DNA from: JADZAI01 sp046348585
GTDB lineage: Bacteria > Pseudomonadota > Alphaproteobacteria > Micropepsales > Micropepsaceae
NCBI GenBank assembly: GCA_046348585.1
Contig: JAXMDZ010000003.1
Location: 1 to 64,000 of the forward strand
Reading direction: 5' to 3'
DNA length: 64,000 nucleotides
The notes below the pieces were generated by a model. The model made no database searches. It had not been told where the DNA came from and saw only the letters and a list, made by a program, of their open reading frames with translations. Position numbers and translations under genes: made by a program. Of this stretch, positions 29,776 through 40,000 are shown in pieces (the first letter of the stretch is position 1; every line of letters starts with the position of its first letter).

Positions 29776-30840
29776 ATGCCCCTGCAATCGAAGGCGTTCG
29801 CGGGCGACAAGGCGCTGGAGGCTTGCGCCGTCAGCGATCCGGCCCATGTCGTGCCCGGCGCGACGGGTCCGCATGTGCGCAAGATCCAGTCGACGCTGAA
29901 GATCGTCGACAATGCGGCGATCGATGCGGCCGAGGCCTCCGCCGGGCGCTACGGACCGCGCACCGCCGATGCGGTGCTCGCCTACAAGACGCGGCGCGGC
30001 ATCATCAATCGCGCCTATCAGAGCACGCCCGACAATATCGTCGGCAAGATGACCATCGCCGCGCTCGACGCCGACATGGCGTCCTATGAGAAGCGCGCCG
30101 CCGCCCCGCACACGACCTGCCGGTTCGGGTGCGGCGTGGCGGCCGAGCGGAGCCTCCGGATTGCCGAGGCGGTGAGCGCTGCCGCCTGGATCCCGGTGCC
30201 GAGCGGACAGGCGCGGGTCAGGCTGCCCGATGCGCGGGCCTGGGTCGTTTCGGCGATCGCCTGGCTCACGCATGTCGCGGCGCTGGCGGCGGCGCAGCGG
30301 GCGCTGCCGGGGGCAGGCTTCAGGATGAACATGGCGGGGATCGAGGACCTGCCCGCCGTCAGGGCGGTGCGGACCCATTTCCGCGCCCATCAGGCGCCCA
30401 ACACGCTGGCCTTTCTGAACGATCTGCTGGGATCCTATTTCACCATGCAGCGCGTGCTCGGCGACCCGGACACGTTCTTCGACGACGACTGGACCACGAA
30501 GGATTTCGCCTATGCCTGGCCGGGTGGCGTCACGCGTCCTGCGGGGCATCGCGAGCGGCGCATTCATTTCTGCACGCCCTATCTCGACAAGGGGCCGCTG
30601 TTCCAGACGGCGGTGATCGTCCACGAGTGCGCCCATTTCGTGGACCGGCGCATCGGCCATGTGGCGTCGGAACTGCCGTCGCCGAACGGCACGCCGGTGG
30701 GGACGAAGGACAGGCCGTCCTCCACCAACTATGCGGACATGAGCTGGGATCAGGCGCTGACCAACGCCTATTCCTATGCGCAGTTCGCCCTGCATGCCTT
30801 CAAGGGCTACGACTACCGGATCACCCCCTTCGACGAGTGA
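29776..30840 (+). CDS. Protein with peptidoglycan-binding-like N-terminus and HExxH (aspzincin-like) metallopeptidase domain
   Basis: 354 aa, no signal peptide. Residues 28-100 (GATGPHVRKIQSTLKIVDNA, then YGPRTADAVLAYKTRRGIIN and VGKMTIAALD) resemble a peptidoglycan-binding fold: repeat-like 'V-x-x-I-Q' and 'G-x-x-T-x-x-A-V-x-x-Y'. The C-terminal part has HECAHFVDRRIGH (H283-E284-H287) and later NYADMSWDQALTNAYSYAQF, reminiscent of aspzincins (M35), in which an Asp is the third zinc ligand and the 'NA-x-x-Y-A-x-F' motif follows. This could be an exported effector or a self-processing cell-wall protein with a non-classical export route. It starts 130 bp after the thiolase and is not in an obvious operon. 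Confidence 0.75.
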   Translation: MPLQSKAFAGDKALEACAVSDPAHVVPGATGPHVRKIQSTLKIVDNAAIDAAEASAGRYGPRTADAVLAYKTRRGIINRAYQSTPDNIVGKMTIAALDADMASYEKRAAAPHTTCRFGCGVAAERSLRIAEAVSAAAWIPVPSGQARVRLPDARAWVVSAIAWLTHVAALAAAQRALPGAGFRMNMAGIEDLPAVRAVRTHFRAHQAPNTLAFLNDLLGSYFTMQRVLGDPDTFFDDDWTTKDFAYAWPGGVTRPAGHRERRIHFCTPYLDKGPLFQTAVIVHECAHFVDRRIGHVASELPSPNGTPVGTKDRPSSTNYADMSWDQALTNAYSYAQFALHAFKGYDYRITPFDE

Positions 30841-30921
30841 CGGCCGCCGCTGGCGGGTGGCGCTGAATCAGGGGATAGTGCGCGGGCCGGGGACCGACCG
30901 GCCCTTCAGCCGCGGGTGCGC

Positions 30922-31833
30922 ATGATCGAGGTTCACGATCTCGTTTACGAGTATCCGAACAAGCGGGCGCTCGATGGCGTCAGCCTCCGCATCGAACCGG
31001 GCACCATCACCGCGCTCGTCGGCCCCAACGGAGCAGGCAAGACCACGCTGATGCGCTGCATCGCGGCGCTGGAGATGCCCTATAGCGGGCGCGTCCTAAT
31101 CGACGGCCGGGACACGCGGGGGGAGCCTCGGCGGATACATGAGGATCTGAGCTTCCTGCCTGACTTCTTCGGGCTTTACGACCAATTGTCGGTGCGGCGC
31201 TGCCTGACTTTCGCGGCTTTGGCGCATGGTCTCAGAGGCAGGCGCGTGGCGGCGGCGGTGGAGAAGGCGGCGACGCGGGTCGGCCTCACCGACCGGATGC
31301 ACCAGAGGGCGGCGGAATTGTCGCGCGGCCTGCGCCAGCGGCTCGCCATCGGCCAGTCGATCGTCCATGAGCCGAAGGTGATCCTGCTGGACGAGCCGGC
31401 CTCGGGCCTCGATCCCGACGCGCGGCGAAGCCTTTCGGAACTGTTCCTGGAATTGCGGGACAGCGGCATCACGCTGGTCGTCTCCTCCCACATCCTCTCG
31501 GAGCTGGAGGACTATTCGTCCTCGATGATCATCATCAAGGACGGCAAGCTGGCGGGCGGAGAGGCGATCTCGCTGGTCCACGACCGCGCGCTTTACACGC
31601 TGGAGGTGGAGGGCCCGACCGAGGGCCTCGCCGACTTCCTGCGCGCTCTGCCGGGCGTCGCGTCGGCGGAGGTGGAGGGCGGGACCGCCCGGATCGCGCT
31701 CGACGGGCCGTCGCGTCGCACCGCCGTGATCCGCGCGGCCATCGAGCGCGGTTACGGCGTCGTCGGCTTCGGCGAGGCGAAGCGCACGCTCGAACAGGCC
31801 TATCTCGACACCACCCGGAAGGCCGCGCCATGA
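30922..31833 (+). CDS. ABC transporter ATP-binding protein
   Basis: 303 aa ATPase with Walker A VGPNGAGKTTL, the signature LSRGLRQRLAIGQ, Walker B VILLDEPASGLDP and switch His in VVSSHILSE. The C-terminal 80 residues after the ATPase (EGPTEGLADFLRALPGVASA) are the extension often seen in ABC-2-type export ATPases. ATG 30922 is chosen; GTG 30916 in frame is possible. The stop overlaps the permease start by 4 bases (ATGA), so the two form one transporter. Substrate is unknown. Confidence 0.92.
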   Translation: MIEVHDLVYEYPNKRALDGVSLRIEPGTITALVGPNGAGKTTLMRCIAALEMPYSGRVLIDGRDTRGEPRRIHEDLSFLPDFFGLYDQLSVRRCLTFAALAHGLRGRRVAAAVEKAATRVGLTDRMHQRAAELSRGLRQRLAIGQSIVHEPKVILLDEPASGLDPDARRSLSELFLELRDSGITLVVSSHILSELEDYSSSMIIIKDGKLAGGEAISLVHDRALYTLEVEGPTEGLADFLRALPGVASAEVEGGTARIALDGPSRRTAVIRAAIERGYGVVGFGEAKRTLEQAYLDTTRKAAP

Positions 31834-33197
31834 ACCCGGAACTCCTGCGCAATGTCTGGCTGGAGCTGACCGAGCGGCGCATCACGCTGATGGTCGTGGT
31901 GCTGGGCGCCGTGCTTCTGCTCGCGCTGACCTCCGGCTCGATGTCGAGCGCCGTGCTGTCGGCCGAGATCGCCTTCTACGCCGTCGTCGTCGTATGGGGC
32001 ACGCGCTGCGCGGCGCAGAGCGTGGTGGAGGAGATCGCCGGCAAGACCTGGGACGCCCAGCGGCTTTCGGCGATCCGGCCCTGGACGATGGTCTGGGGCA
32101 AGCTGATCGGCTCGACCCTGCTCGCCTGGCTCGGCGGGGCGATGTGCCTGGCGGTCATCCTCTATGCCGCGATGGAGAGCAGAGGCCCGACGGGGGTCGC
32201 CACAGAGGCGATCTATTTCGTCTCGATCGGGCTGCTGTCGCAGGCCGCGGCGATGCTGGCGAGCCTCGTCGCCGTGCGGCGGCGGCTCAATCATTCGCGC
32301 TTCGACGTGTTCCTCTACCAGCTGGCGGGACTGGGCGCGGCGGTGATGGTGTGGCGCGTCTGGCAGACCGCCGACCCGGATTCGATGCTGCGCCGCTGGA
32401 CCGGACAGGCGGACCCGTTCCAGGTCGCCTATGTCGCCTGGTGGGGCGAACGCTATGACACAGGCCTGTTCTACATCGTCTCGCTGGTCGCCTTCGCCGC
32501 CTGGACGCTGATCGGCAATTACCGCGTGATGCGGATGGAATTGCAGGTCAGAAACGGCCCTGTCGTCTGGCTCGGCTTCCTCGCCTTCGTCGCGGTCTAT
32601 GCCGCGGGCTTCGATCCCTGGCGCGTCAACATCGCCGGGCTGGGCGCCGAAACCGGCCTTCGGGCCATTCAGGCGGGCACGGCACTGGGGATCGTCACCT
32701 ATGTGATGGCGCTGTTCGAGCCGAAGGAGATCGTCGCCTATCGCTGGCTGATCGACCGCTTCAAGTCCGGCCGGCTCATCGCCTTCCTGTCGCGGGTGCC
32801 GGCCTGGGCCTATGCCTATGCCGCGACCTTCGCCGCCGGCGTGGTGGCGATCGTCGCGGTGCCCTGGAACAACCTGCCGCCAGATGTCGCCACGCAGGCC
32901 GATGCGGCGGTGGTGCTGGCCGCGGGCCTCGGCTTCGCGCTGCGCGACTGCGGCATCTTCGTCGCCTTCGGCCTCGGCCAGACCGGCAAGCGCTCGGACA
33001 TCGCCGCGCTCGCGGTGCTCGCGGTGCTCTATGTCTTCCTGCCGGGGCTGCTGAGGACCGACGGGATCGGCGTCTTCTTTTACCCCTCGCTGCACGAACC
33101 GGCCTGGCTGAACCCGCTTTTCGCCTGGCTTCAGGCGGGGTTCGTCTGGGCGCTCATACTTCGGCGCCCCGATCTGCGCGGGCGGCCGCCGACTTGA
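31830..33197 (+). CDS. ABC-2-type transporter permease
   Basis: 455 aa integral membrane protein with about ten hydrophobic helices. The first begins at residue 18 (ITLMVVVLGAVLLLALTSGS), others at VVVWGTRCAAQSVVEEIAGK (cytoplasmic coupling region) and FAAGVVAIVAVPWNNLPPD. Loops are short and a longer polar segment separates the two halves. It is the partner of the upstream ATPase and an ABC-2-like exporter permease. The 3' end overlaps the convergent DUF6285 gene by 44 bp, which is unusual and would make sense-antisense transcripts. Confidence 0.85.
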   Translation: MNPELLRNVWLELTERRITLMVVVLGAVLLLALTSGSMSSAVLSAEIAFYAVVVVWGTRCAAQSVVEEIAGKTWDAQRLSAIRPWTMVWGKLIGSTLLAWLGGAMCLAVILYAAMESRGPTGVATEAIYFVSIGLLSQAAAMLASLVAVRRRLNHSRFDVFLYQLAGLGAAVMVWRVWQTADPDSMLRRWTGQADPFQVAYVAWWGERYDTGLFYIVSLVAFAAWTLIGNYRVMRMELQVRNGPVVWLGFLAFVAVYAAGFDPWRVNIAGLGAETGLRAIQAGTALGIVTYVMALFEPKEIVAYRWLIDRFKSGRLIAFLSRVPAWAYAYAATFAAGVVAIVAVPWNNLPPDVATQADAAVVLAAGLGFALRDCGIFVAFGLGQTGKRSDIAALAVLAVLYVFLPGLLRTDGIGVFFYPSLHEPAWLNPLFAWLQAGFVWALILRRPDLRGRPPT

Positions 33198-33555
33198 AGC
33201 CGGAATAGGCGGGCTGGTCGATCGCCACCTTGTCGAGTGTCGTCTGCTTCAGGTGTTCGGCGAGGCCGGGCGTTTCCAGCGTCATCTCGCCGGCCGCGAT
33301 GCGCACGCAAAGCGCCCGGTTGAGCTCGTCGAGGGTGCCGGAGCGGCCGAGCAGCTTCACCAGACGCGCCTTTTCGGCGTCCGCCGCCGGGCCGCCCGCC
33401 GCGATTTCGCGCTCGGCGATGGCGAGCGCGTTGGCGGCGACGCGGGCGTGAAAGGCGGTGTGGCCCGAGAGGGCCGGGATCGCCTTCTGCTCGATGAACT
33501 CGCGCACGGCGGTGACGATTTCCAGAAGGGTGGGCTTGTCCATCATGGCGATCAC
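33154..33555 (-). CDS. DUF6285-like protein
   Basis: 133 aa soluble helical protein (LLEIVTAVREFIEQKAIPAL, FHARVAANALAIAEREIAAG, LDELNRALCVRIAAGEMTLE). Genes of this type typically follow an aminoglycoside-phosphotransferase-like gene and an acyl-CoA dehydrogenase in Proteobacteria, and the phosphotransferase is directly upstream here. The start is GTG 33555, overlapping the upstream TGA (GTGA); ATG at 33546 is an alternative. Function is unknown; association with acyl-CoA metabolism is inferred from context elsewhere. Confidence 0.75.
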   Translation of the reverse strand: MIAMMDKPTLLEIVTAVREFIEQKAIPALSGHTAFHARVAANALAIAEREIAAGGPAADAEKARLVKLLGRSGTLDELNRALCVRIAAGEMTLETPGLAEHLKQTTLDKVAIDQPAYSGFKSAAARADRGAEV

Positions 33556-34559
33556 CCGATCAGCAGGTTGACGAGGTCGATCTCGGTCTCGGACGAGCGG
33601 CGGCCGATCGCCGCGCGCTCCACCGAGCGGTCGTAGCCGGTGCGGAAGGCCTCATACATGCTCATGCACATGACGCCCCATTTGAGCGTGCCGAAGACCT
33701 CCCAGACCTTGACCTCCTCGGCCGTGTAGCGCCCGCCGCCCGCCGCCTCGTAGCCGGCCAGCATGTCCTCGACGCTGCCGAAGCCGCCGACCGTCTTGCC
33801 GGTCATGCCGAAGCGCCACGAATTGATGCAGATCCAGCTGAGATCCTCCAGCGGATCGCCGAGATGGGCGAGTTCCCAGTCGAGCACGGCGGCAAGGCCG
33901 GATTCGGGGCTGACCATGATATTGCCGTTGCGGAAATCGCCATGGACGAGCGTCACCTGACGCGGCGCGGTCAGCCGCTCCTTCAGCCAGGCGAAGGCCA
34001 GTTCGAAGACGGGCTTGGGCTGGTCGTAGGAGAGATAGCGCTCGCGGAACTGGGCGAGCTGGGCCGGGCCGTCCACGACCTTGAAGTCGGCGATGGCCGA
34101 AGTGTCGGCCTTGTGGATGCCGGCCATCGCCGCGCCGCACTGCCGGGCGAGCTTCGGCCGCACCGCGTCGAAGGCGGCGTCGCGCAGGATGCGACGGGCG
34201 AGCGTCTCGCCCTCGACATGGGCCATCACATAGCCCTCGCCGACGCCGTCGTCCGGGGTCAGCACGTATTCGACCGCCGGGGCGGCGACGCCGCTCGCCC
34301 GCGCCGCCTCGATGATCCGCGCCTCGTTGGCGAGGCCGATGGCGGTGCCTGTGCCGCTGGTGCCGCCCTGGCCGCCGCCGCCGGGCGCGCGGCGCAGGAT
34401 CGCCTTGCGCGCGCCGCCGCCGCTTTCGATGGTGAAGGCCCAGGTTTCCTGGCTGGCGCCGCCCGACAGGCGTTTCAGCGGCCCGATCCCCTCAACGCCG
34501 GGCAGGTGCGCGCAAAGCGCCGCCCCCAGCTTCTCCCTGAAGTCCGGTTGGTCTGACAT
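33552..34559 (-). CDS. Aminoglycoside-phosphotransferase-like kinase (ACAD10-type family)
   Basis: 335 aa APH-fold kinase. The catalytic motif is LVHGDFRNGNIM (Brenner loop) and the DFG-equivalent is VLDWELAHLGDPLEDL. The N-terminal half has GGASQETWAF (nucleotide-binding loop) and KAILRRAPG. Despite the family name, such proteins next to acyl-CoA dehydrogenases resemble the kinase domain of human ACAD10/11, which acts on hydroxyacyl-CoA intermediates. Substrate here is unknown. It is followed by the DUF6285 gene with a GTGA overlap, and lies 15 bp after the recG frame start region on the same strand. Confidence 0.85.
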   Translation of the reverse strand: MSDQPDFREKLGAALCAHLPGVEGIGPLKRLSGGASQETWAFTIESGGGARKAILRRAPGGGGQGGTSGTGTAIGLANEARIIEAARASGVAAPAVEYVLTPDDGVGEGYVMAHVEGETLARRILRDAAFDAVRPKLARQCGAAMAGIHKADTSAIADFKVVDGPAQLAQFRERYLSYDQPKPVFELAFAWLKERLTAPRQVTLVHGDFRNGNIMVSPESGLAAVLDWELAHLGDPLEDLSWICINSWRFGMTGKTVGGFGSVEDMLAGYEAAGGGRYTAEEVKVWEVFGTLKWGVMCMSMYEAFRTGYDRSVERAAIGRRSSETEIDLVNLLIG

Positions 34560-34573
34560 CGTTTTCTCGTTTC

Positions 34574-36661
34574 CTACCCGGAACGGAGATAGCGCACCGC
34601 TTCGTCGCGTTCAAAGAGATAGAGCAGCGTGCGCAGGGCCGCGCCGCGCGGCGTGGCGAGTTCCGCGTCGCGCGAGACCGCCAGCATCGCGTCGTCGCGG
34701 GCGGTCGCCAGAAGATCGGCGTCGCGGAAGAGATCGGCATAATGCAGGTCGGGCGTGCCGGCCTGCTTGGTGCCGAGCAGCTCGCCCGCGCCGCGCAGGC
34801 GCAGATCCTCCTCGGCGATGACGAAACCGTCCTCGGTCTCGCGCATGATCTTGAGCCGCGCCTTGGCGGTGTCGCCGAGCGGGGGATCGTCCTGGTAGAG
34901 CAGCAGGCAGGTACTCGCCCGCGAACCGCGCCCGACCCGGCCGCGCAACTGGTGCAACTGCGCGAGGCCGAAGCGTTCGGCGTGTTCGACGATCATCACC
35001 GTCGCCTCGGGCACGTCGACGCCGACCTCGATGACCGTGGTGGCGACCAGCACCCGCGCCTCGCCGCTGCGGAAGCGTTCCATCGCCGCGTCCTTGGCGG
35101 TGGGGCGCATCTTGCCGTGGGCGAGCGCGACGCGGTCGCCGAAGCGGCGCTCCAGTTCGCGGAAGCGGCTTTCGACGGCGGTGACGTCGAGCTTCTCGTT
35201 CTGCTCGACCAGCGGGCAGACCCAGTAGACCCGGTCGCCCGCCGCGATCGCCCGCGCCACGGCGGCCTCGACATCCTCCAGCCGGGCGAGCGGCACGGCG
35301 CGGGTGGCGATGGGCTGGCGGCCCGGCGGCTTCTCGTCGAGCTTCGAGACGTCCATGTCGCCATAGATCGTCATCGCCAGCGTGCGCGGGATGGGGGTCG
35401 CGGTCATCACCAGGACATGGGTCGGGCGGCCGCCGCGTCCCGAAAGGCTCATGCGCTGCGAGACGCCGAATTTGTGCTGCTCGTCCACCACCGCGAGCGC
35501 CAGATCGTCGAAGGCGACATCGTCGGTGAAGAGGGCGTGGGTGCCGATGAGGATGTGGATGCGCCCGGCCGCCAGATCCTCCAGCAAGGCCGCGCGCGTC
35601 TTGCCCTTCTCGCGCCCGGTCAGCACCTCGGCGCGGATGCCGATCCGGGCGGCGAGCGGGCCGATGGTCGCCAGATGCTGACGGGCGAGGATTTCGGTCG
35701 GGGCCATCAGCGCCGCCTGCGCGCCGCATTCGACGGCGATCAGCATGGCCATCAGCGCGACCAGCGTCTTGCCCGCGCCGACATCGCCCTGGAGCAGACG
35801 CAGCATCCGCTCGCCGGTCTTGAGGTCGGCGGCGATCTCTCGGACCGCGCGCGTCTGCGCGCCGGTCGGGGCGAAGGGCAGGGCGGCGAGCAGGCGGGCG
35901 CGCAGATTGCCGTCGCCGTCGAGAGTGCGGCCCGCGGCCTTTTTCATCCGTTCCCGGATCAACATGAGCGCGAGCTGGTTCGCCAGCATCTCGTCATAGG
36001 CGAGACGCCGCCGGGCGATCTCCAGCGCCGTCTCGTCCACATGGGGCGGGTGATGGATGGCGGCGAGCGCGGCGCGCCAGGACGGCCAGTGCTGCTTCGC
36101 CAGCCAAGGGGCGTCCTGCCACTCGGGGAGGTCGGGCGCGATCGTCAGCGCGCCGCGCGCCGCCTTCGCCACCGCCTTGTTGGTGAGGCCCTCGGTCAGC
36201 GGATAGACCGGCTCGATCTCCGGGATCTGGGCGGCCTGGTCGGGGGCGACCACATAGTCCGGGTGGGCGATCTGAAGCCGGCCCTCGTGGCGCTCCAGAC
36301 GGCCGCTGACGAGGCGGCGGCTGCCTTCCGGCAGAGCGCGGGCGAGATAGTCGTTGCTGCCGCCGAAATAGACCAGCTCCAGCGCGCTCGTCTCGTCGCT
36401 GCACAGGATGCGGTAGGGAACCTTGGGCCGTGGCGGCTTCTGGTGGGCGAGGATGTTGAGCGCCAGCGTCGCGACGCTGCCTTCGGGCACGGTGGCGATC
36501 GAGGGCCTGAGCCGCCGGTCGACATAGCCGGCCGGGCGCAGCCACAGCACGTCGATCACCCGCTCGCCCGCGATGCGCGCGTATTTTTCGGCCATGCGCG
36601 GCCCGACGCCGGGCAGCGTCGTCACGGGCGCGAACAGCGGGAACAGGATCTCGGGGCGCAT
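34574..36661 (-). CDS. recG: ATP-dependent DNA helicase RecG
   Basis: 695 aa superfamily 2 helicase that regresses stalled replication forks and processes recombination intermediates. The N-terminal wedge domain begins LFPLFAPVTTLPGVGPRMAE. Helicase motifs are LQGDVGAGKTLVALMAM (motif I), VVDEQHKFGVSQR (II), MTATPIPRTLAM (III) and QLHQLRGRVGRGSRASTCL (VI). ATG 36661 (MRPEILFPLF) gives the usual length; the longer frame has no family residues. It is divergent from sdhE, the common alphaproteobacterial recG | sdhE-mfd arrangement. Confidence 0.97.
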   Translation of the reverse strand: MRPEILFPLFAPVTTLPGVGPRMAEKYARIAGERVIDVLWLRPAGYVDRRLRPSIATVPEGSVATLALNILAHQKPPRPKVPYRILCSDETSALELVYFGGSNDYLARALPEGSRRLVSGRLERHEGRLQIAHPDYVVAPDQAAQIPEIEPVYPLTEGLTNKAVAKAARGALTIAPDLPEWQDAPWLAKQHWPSWRAALAAIHHPPHVDETALEIARRRLAYDEMLANQLALMLIRERMKKAAGRTLDGDGNLRARLLAALPFAPTGAQTRAVREIAADLKTGERMLRLLQGDVGAGKTLVALMAMLIAVECGAQAALMAPTEILARQHLATIGPLAARIGIRAEVLTGREKGKTRAALLEDLAAGRIHILIGTHALFTDDVAFDDLALAVVDEQHKFGVSQRMSLSGRGGRPTHVLVMTATPIPRTLAMTIYGDMDVSKLDEKPPGRQPIATRAVPLARLEDVEAAVARAIAAGDRVYWVCPLVEQNEKLDVTAVESRFRELERRFGDRVALAHGKMRPTAKDAAMERFRSGEARVLVATTVIEVGVDVPEATVMIVEHAERFGLAQLHQLRGRVGRGSRASTCLLLYQDDPPLGDTAKARLKIMRETEDGFVIAEEDLRLRGAGELLGTKQAGTPDLHYADLFRDADLLATARDDAMLAVSRDAELATPRGAALRTLLYLFERDEAVRYLRSG

Positions 36662-36773
36662 GGGGCGAGGGTAGCGGGTGAGGGGGGCGAGCGGTAGCGC
36701 CCGCGCGGCCGCGCCGGGGCTCCCGACAAGGCATGACAACCGCCCCCGGCTCGCCTATATCCCGCGCCTTGCC

Positions 36774-37046
36774 ATGACCGACGACATCCGCCTCAAGCGC
36801 CTCCATTACCGGGCGCATCATCGTGGCTTCAAGGAAGCCGACCTGCTGCTGGGCGCTTTCGCCGACGCGCATCTGGCGGGGCTGACGCCCGGCGAGCTGA
36901 GCGCGCTGGAAGCCCTGCTGGAGGAGCAGGATCAGGACATCTACGACTGGTACTTAGGCAAGTCGCCGGTGCCGCCCGAGCACGACACGCCGCTGTTCGC
37001 CCTGCTGAAGGCGTTCGATTTCTTCCCGCGGGCGTCGTGGAGCTGA
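36774..37046 (+). CDS. sdhE: FAD assembly factor SdhE (succinate dehydrogenase assembly factor 2 family)
   Basis: 90 aa all-helical protein that promotes covalent flavinylation of SdhA (succinate dehydrogenase) and related flavoproteins. The family pattern is seen as RLHYRAHHRGFKEADLLLGA, which corresponds to the conserved 'RGxxExD' region, and LLEEQDQDIYDWYLGK. ATG 36774 fits the family start. It overlaps mfd by 10 bases, giving the sdhE-mfd operon common in alphaproteobacteria. Confidence 0.92.
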   Translation: MTDDIRLKRLHYRAHHRGFKEADLLLGAFADAHLAGLTPGELSALEALLEEQDQDIYDWYLGKSPVPPEHDTPLFALLKAFDFFPRASWS

Positions 37047-40000
37047 TCCGCCAGATACTCGCCCGGAGCGGCCGCACGAAAGTCGGCGGCGCGCCGGAGG
37101 GCTATGACGCCTGGCTCGCCGCCGATCTGGCGAAGGCCCGCGCCGGGACGGTGGTGTTCGTCGCGCGCGACGAGGGCCGCGCCTCGGCCTTCGAGGCGGC
37201 GCTGCGCTTCTTCGCCCCGGCGATGGAGGTGGTGTCGTTTCCGGCCTGGGACTGCCTGCCCTATGACCGGCTGGGGCCGCGCACCGACCTGCTCGCCCGG
37301 CGGATCGCGGCGCTGTCGGAACTCGCCAAGGCCCCGGCGGCGCGGCGGGTGGTCGTCACCACGGTCAGCGCGCTCGTGCAGCGCGTGCCGCCGCGCGCCT
37401 GGATCGACGCCTCGCGGCTCGCGCTGAAGCCCGACGCCACGCTGACCATCGAGGCGCTGACCGCCTGGCTCGACCGGCAGGGCTATACCCGCGCCGGGTC
37501 GGTGGTGGAGGCGGGCGACTATGCGGTGCGCGGCGGGATCGTCGATCTCTTCGCGCCGGGCCTGCCGGAGCCGGTGCGCGTCGACTTCTTCGGCGACCAG
37601 ATCGAGTCGCTGCGCACGTTCGATCCGGAGAGCCAGAAATCGACCGGGCGTCTCGCCGGGCTGGAGCTGTTGCCGGTCAGCGAGGCGCCGCTCGACCCCG
37701 AAGCGGTAAGCCGGTTCCGGACCGGCTACATCGCCGCCTTCGGAGCGCAGACGAGCGCCGATCCGCTCTATGAGAGCATCAGCGCCCGCCGCCGCTATCA
37801 GGGCATGGAGCACTGGCTGCCGCTGTTCCACGAGCGGCTGGAGACGCTGCTCGACTATCTGCCGGGGGCGCTGCTCGCGTTCGACGCCCAGGTCGAGGAG
37901 TCCATCGCCGCGCGCTTCGATCAGATCGGCGAGTACCACGCCGCCCGCGTCGATGCGCGCGATCTGGCGGCGCGCTCGCCGGGGCTTCAGGTGGCGGACT
38001 ACAAGCCGCTATCGCCGGAAGCGCTCTATCTGACGCCGGCAGGGTGGGCCGAGGCGCTGGAGGACCGGACGGCGCTGTTCCTGTCGCCGTTCGCGGTGGC
38101 GGACGGGCTGGATGCGGGCGGACGGGCCGGGCGCGACTTCGCGCCGGAGCGCACGCAAGCCGAGGGCGTCGTGTTCGATGCGGTCGCGGGGCACGTCCGC
38201 GATCTCGTCAAGGCGAAGAAGCGGGTCGTGCTCGCCGGGTGGTCGGATGGATCGGCGGACCGGCTGTCGGTGGTGCTCGGCGATCATGGCGTGAAGCCGA
38301 TCCAGCCGGTCGCCGATCTCGACGCGGTGCAGGGCCTTGCGCCCGTCGCGGTCGGGCTGGCGGTGCTGCCGCTGGAGCACGGCTTCGAGGCGCGGGGGCT
38401 GGTCCTGCTCGGCGAGCAGGACATTCTCGGCGACCGGCTGATACGCACGGCGCGCAAGAGCAAGCGGGCGGCGAACTTCCTGGCCGAAGCCGCGGCGCTG
38501 ACGGTCGGCGATCTGGTGGTCCATGTCGATCACGGGATCGGGCGCTATCTGGGGCTGCGGACCATCGAGGTCTCGGGCGCGCCGCATGACTGTCTGGAGC
38601 TGCAATACGACGGCGGCAAGCTGTTCCTGCCGGTCGAGAATATCGAACTGCTGACGCGGTTCGGGTCGGATGCGGAGGGCATCCAGCTCGACCGGCTGGG
38701 CGGGGCGGGGTGGCAGAGCCGCAAGGCGCGGCTCAAGAACCGCATCCGCGAGATCGCCTCGGAGCTGATCCGCATCGCCGCCGAGCGGGCGTTGCGCAAG
38801 GCCCCCAGCATCGACGCGCCGCAGGGGCTTTACGACGAATTCGCGGCGCGGTTCCCGTTCGACGAGACCGAGGATCAGGCCCGGGCGATCGCCGACACGC
38901 TGGAGGATTTCACGCGCGGCCAGCCGATGGACCGGCTCGTCTGCGGCGATGTCGGCTTCGGCAAGACCGAGGTCGCGCTGCGCGCCGCCTTCGTCGCCGC
39001 GATGTCGGGCAAGCAGGTTGCGGTGGTGGTGCCGACGACGCTGCTGGCCCGCCAGCACTTCAAGACCTTCTCGTCGCGCTTCGCCGGATGGCCGCTTCAG
39101 GTGCGGCAATTGTCGCGGCTGGTCGGCGCCAAGGAGGCGAGCGAGACCAAGAAGGCGCTGGCGGAAGGCAAGGTCGATATCGTGGTGGGCACCCACGCGC
39201 TGCTCGCCAAGACCATCGCCTTCAAAAATCTCGGCCTCGTCATCGTCGACGAGGAGCAGCATTTCGGCGTCGTCCACAAGGAACGGCTGAAGGCGCTGAA
39301 GGCCGACGTTCACGTCCTCACGCTGACCGCGACGCCCATTCCGCGCACGCTGCAACTGGCGCTGTCGGGCGTGCGCGACATGTCGCTGATCGCCTCGCCG
39401 CCGGTGGACCGGCTGGCGGTGCGCACCTATGTCGGGCCGCTCGATCCGGTGACCGTCCGCGAGGCGCTGCTGCGCGAGCATTATCGCGGCGGGCAGAGCT
39501 TCTATGTCGTGCCGCGGATCGCCGACCTGGCGGAATCGATGGAGTTCCTGAAGGAGACGGTGCCCGAGGTCCGCGTCGTCGTCGCCCACGGCCAGATGCC
39601 GCCGGGCCAGCTCGACGACGTGATGAACGCCTTCTACGACCGCAAGTTCGAGGTGCTGCTCTCCACCACGATCGTCGAATCCGGCCTCGATATTCCGACC
39701 GCCAACACGATGATCGTCCATCGCGCCGACATGTTCGGCCTCGCCCAGCTCTATCAGCTGCGCGGCCGCATCGGGCGCTCGAAGGTCAGGGCCTATGCCT
39801 ATCTGACGACGCCGCCCGGCCGGCTGCTGACCGACAATGCCGAGCGCCGGCTGCGCGTCCTCCAGTCGCTCGACGCGCTGGGCGCGGGCTTCACGCTCGC
39901 CAGCCACGATCTCGACATTCGCGGGGCGGGCAATCTGCTCGGCGACGAGCAGTCCGGCCATATCCGCGAGGTCGGCATGGAGCTGTATCAGGAGATGCTG

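Noticed and set aside
27814..30795. Long open frame of 993 codons on the minus strand over the toxin-antitoxin, thiolase and peptidase genes
   Set aside because: It is a shadow frame of the GC-rich coding DNA: the sequence is Arg/His/Gly-rich with no domain, and the opposite-strand genes have clear family motifs and ribosome sites.
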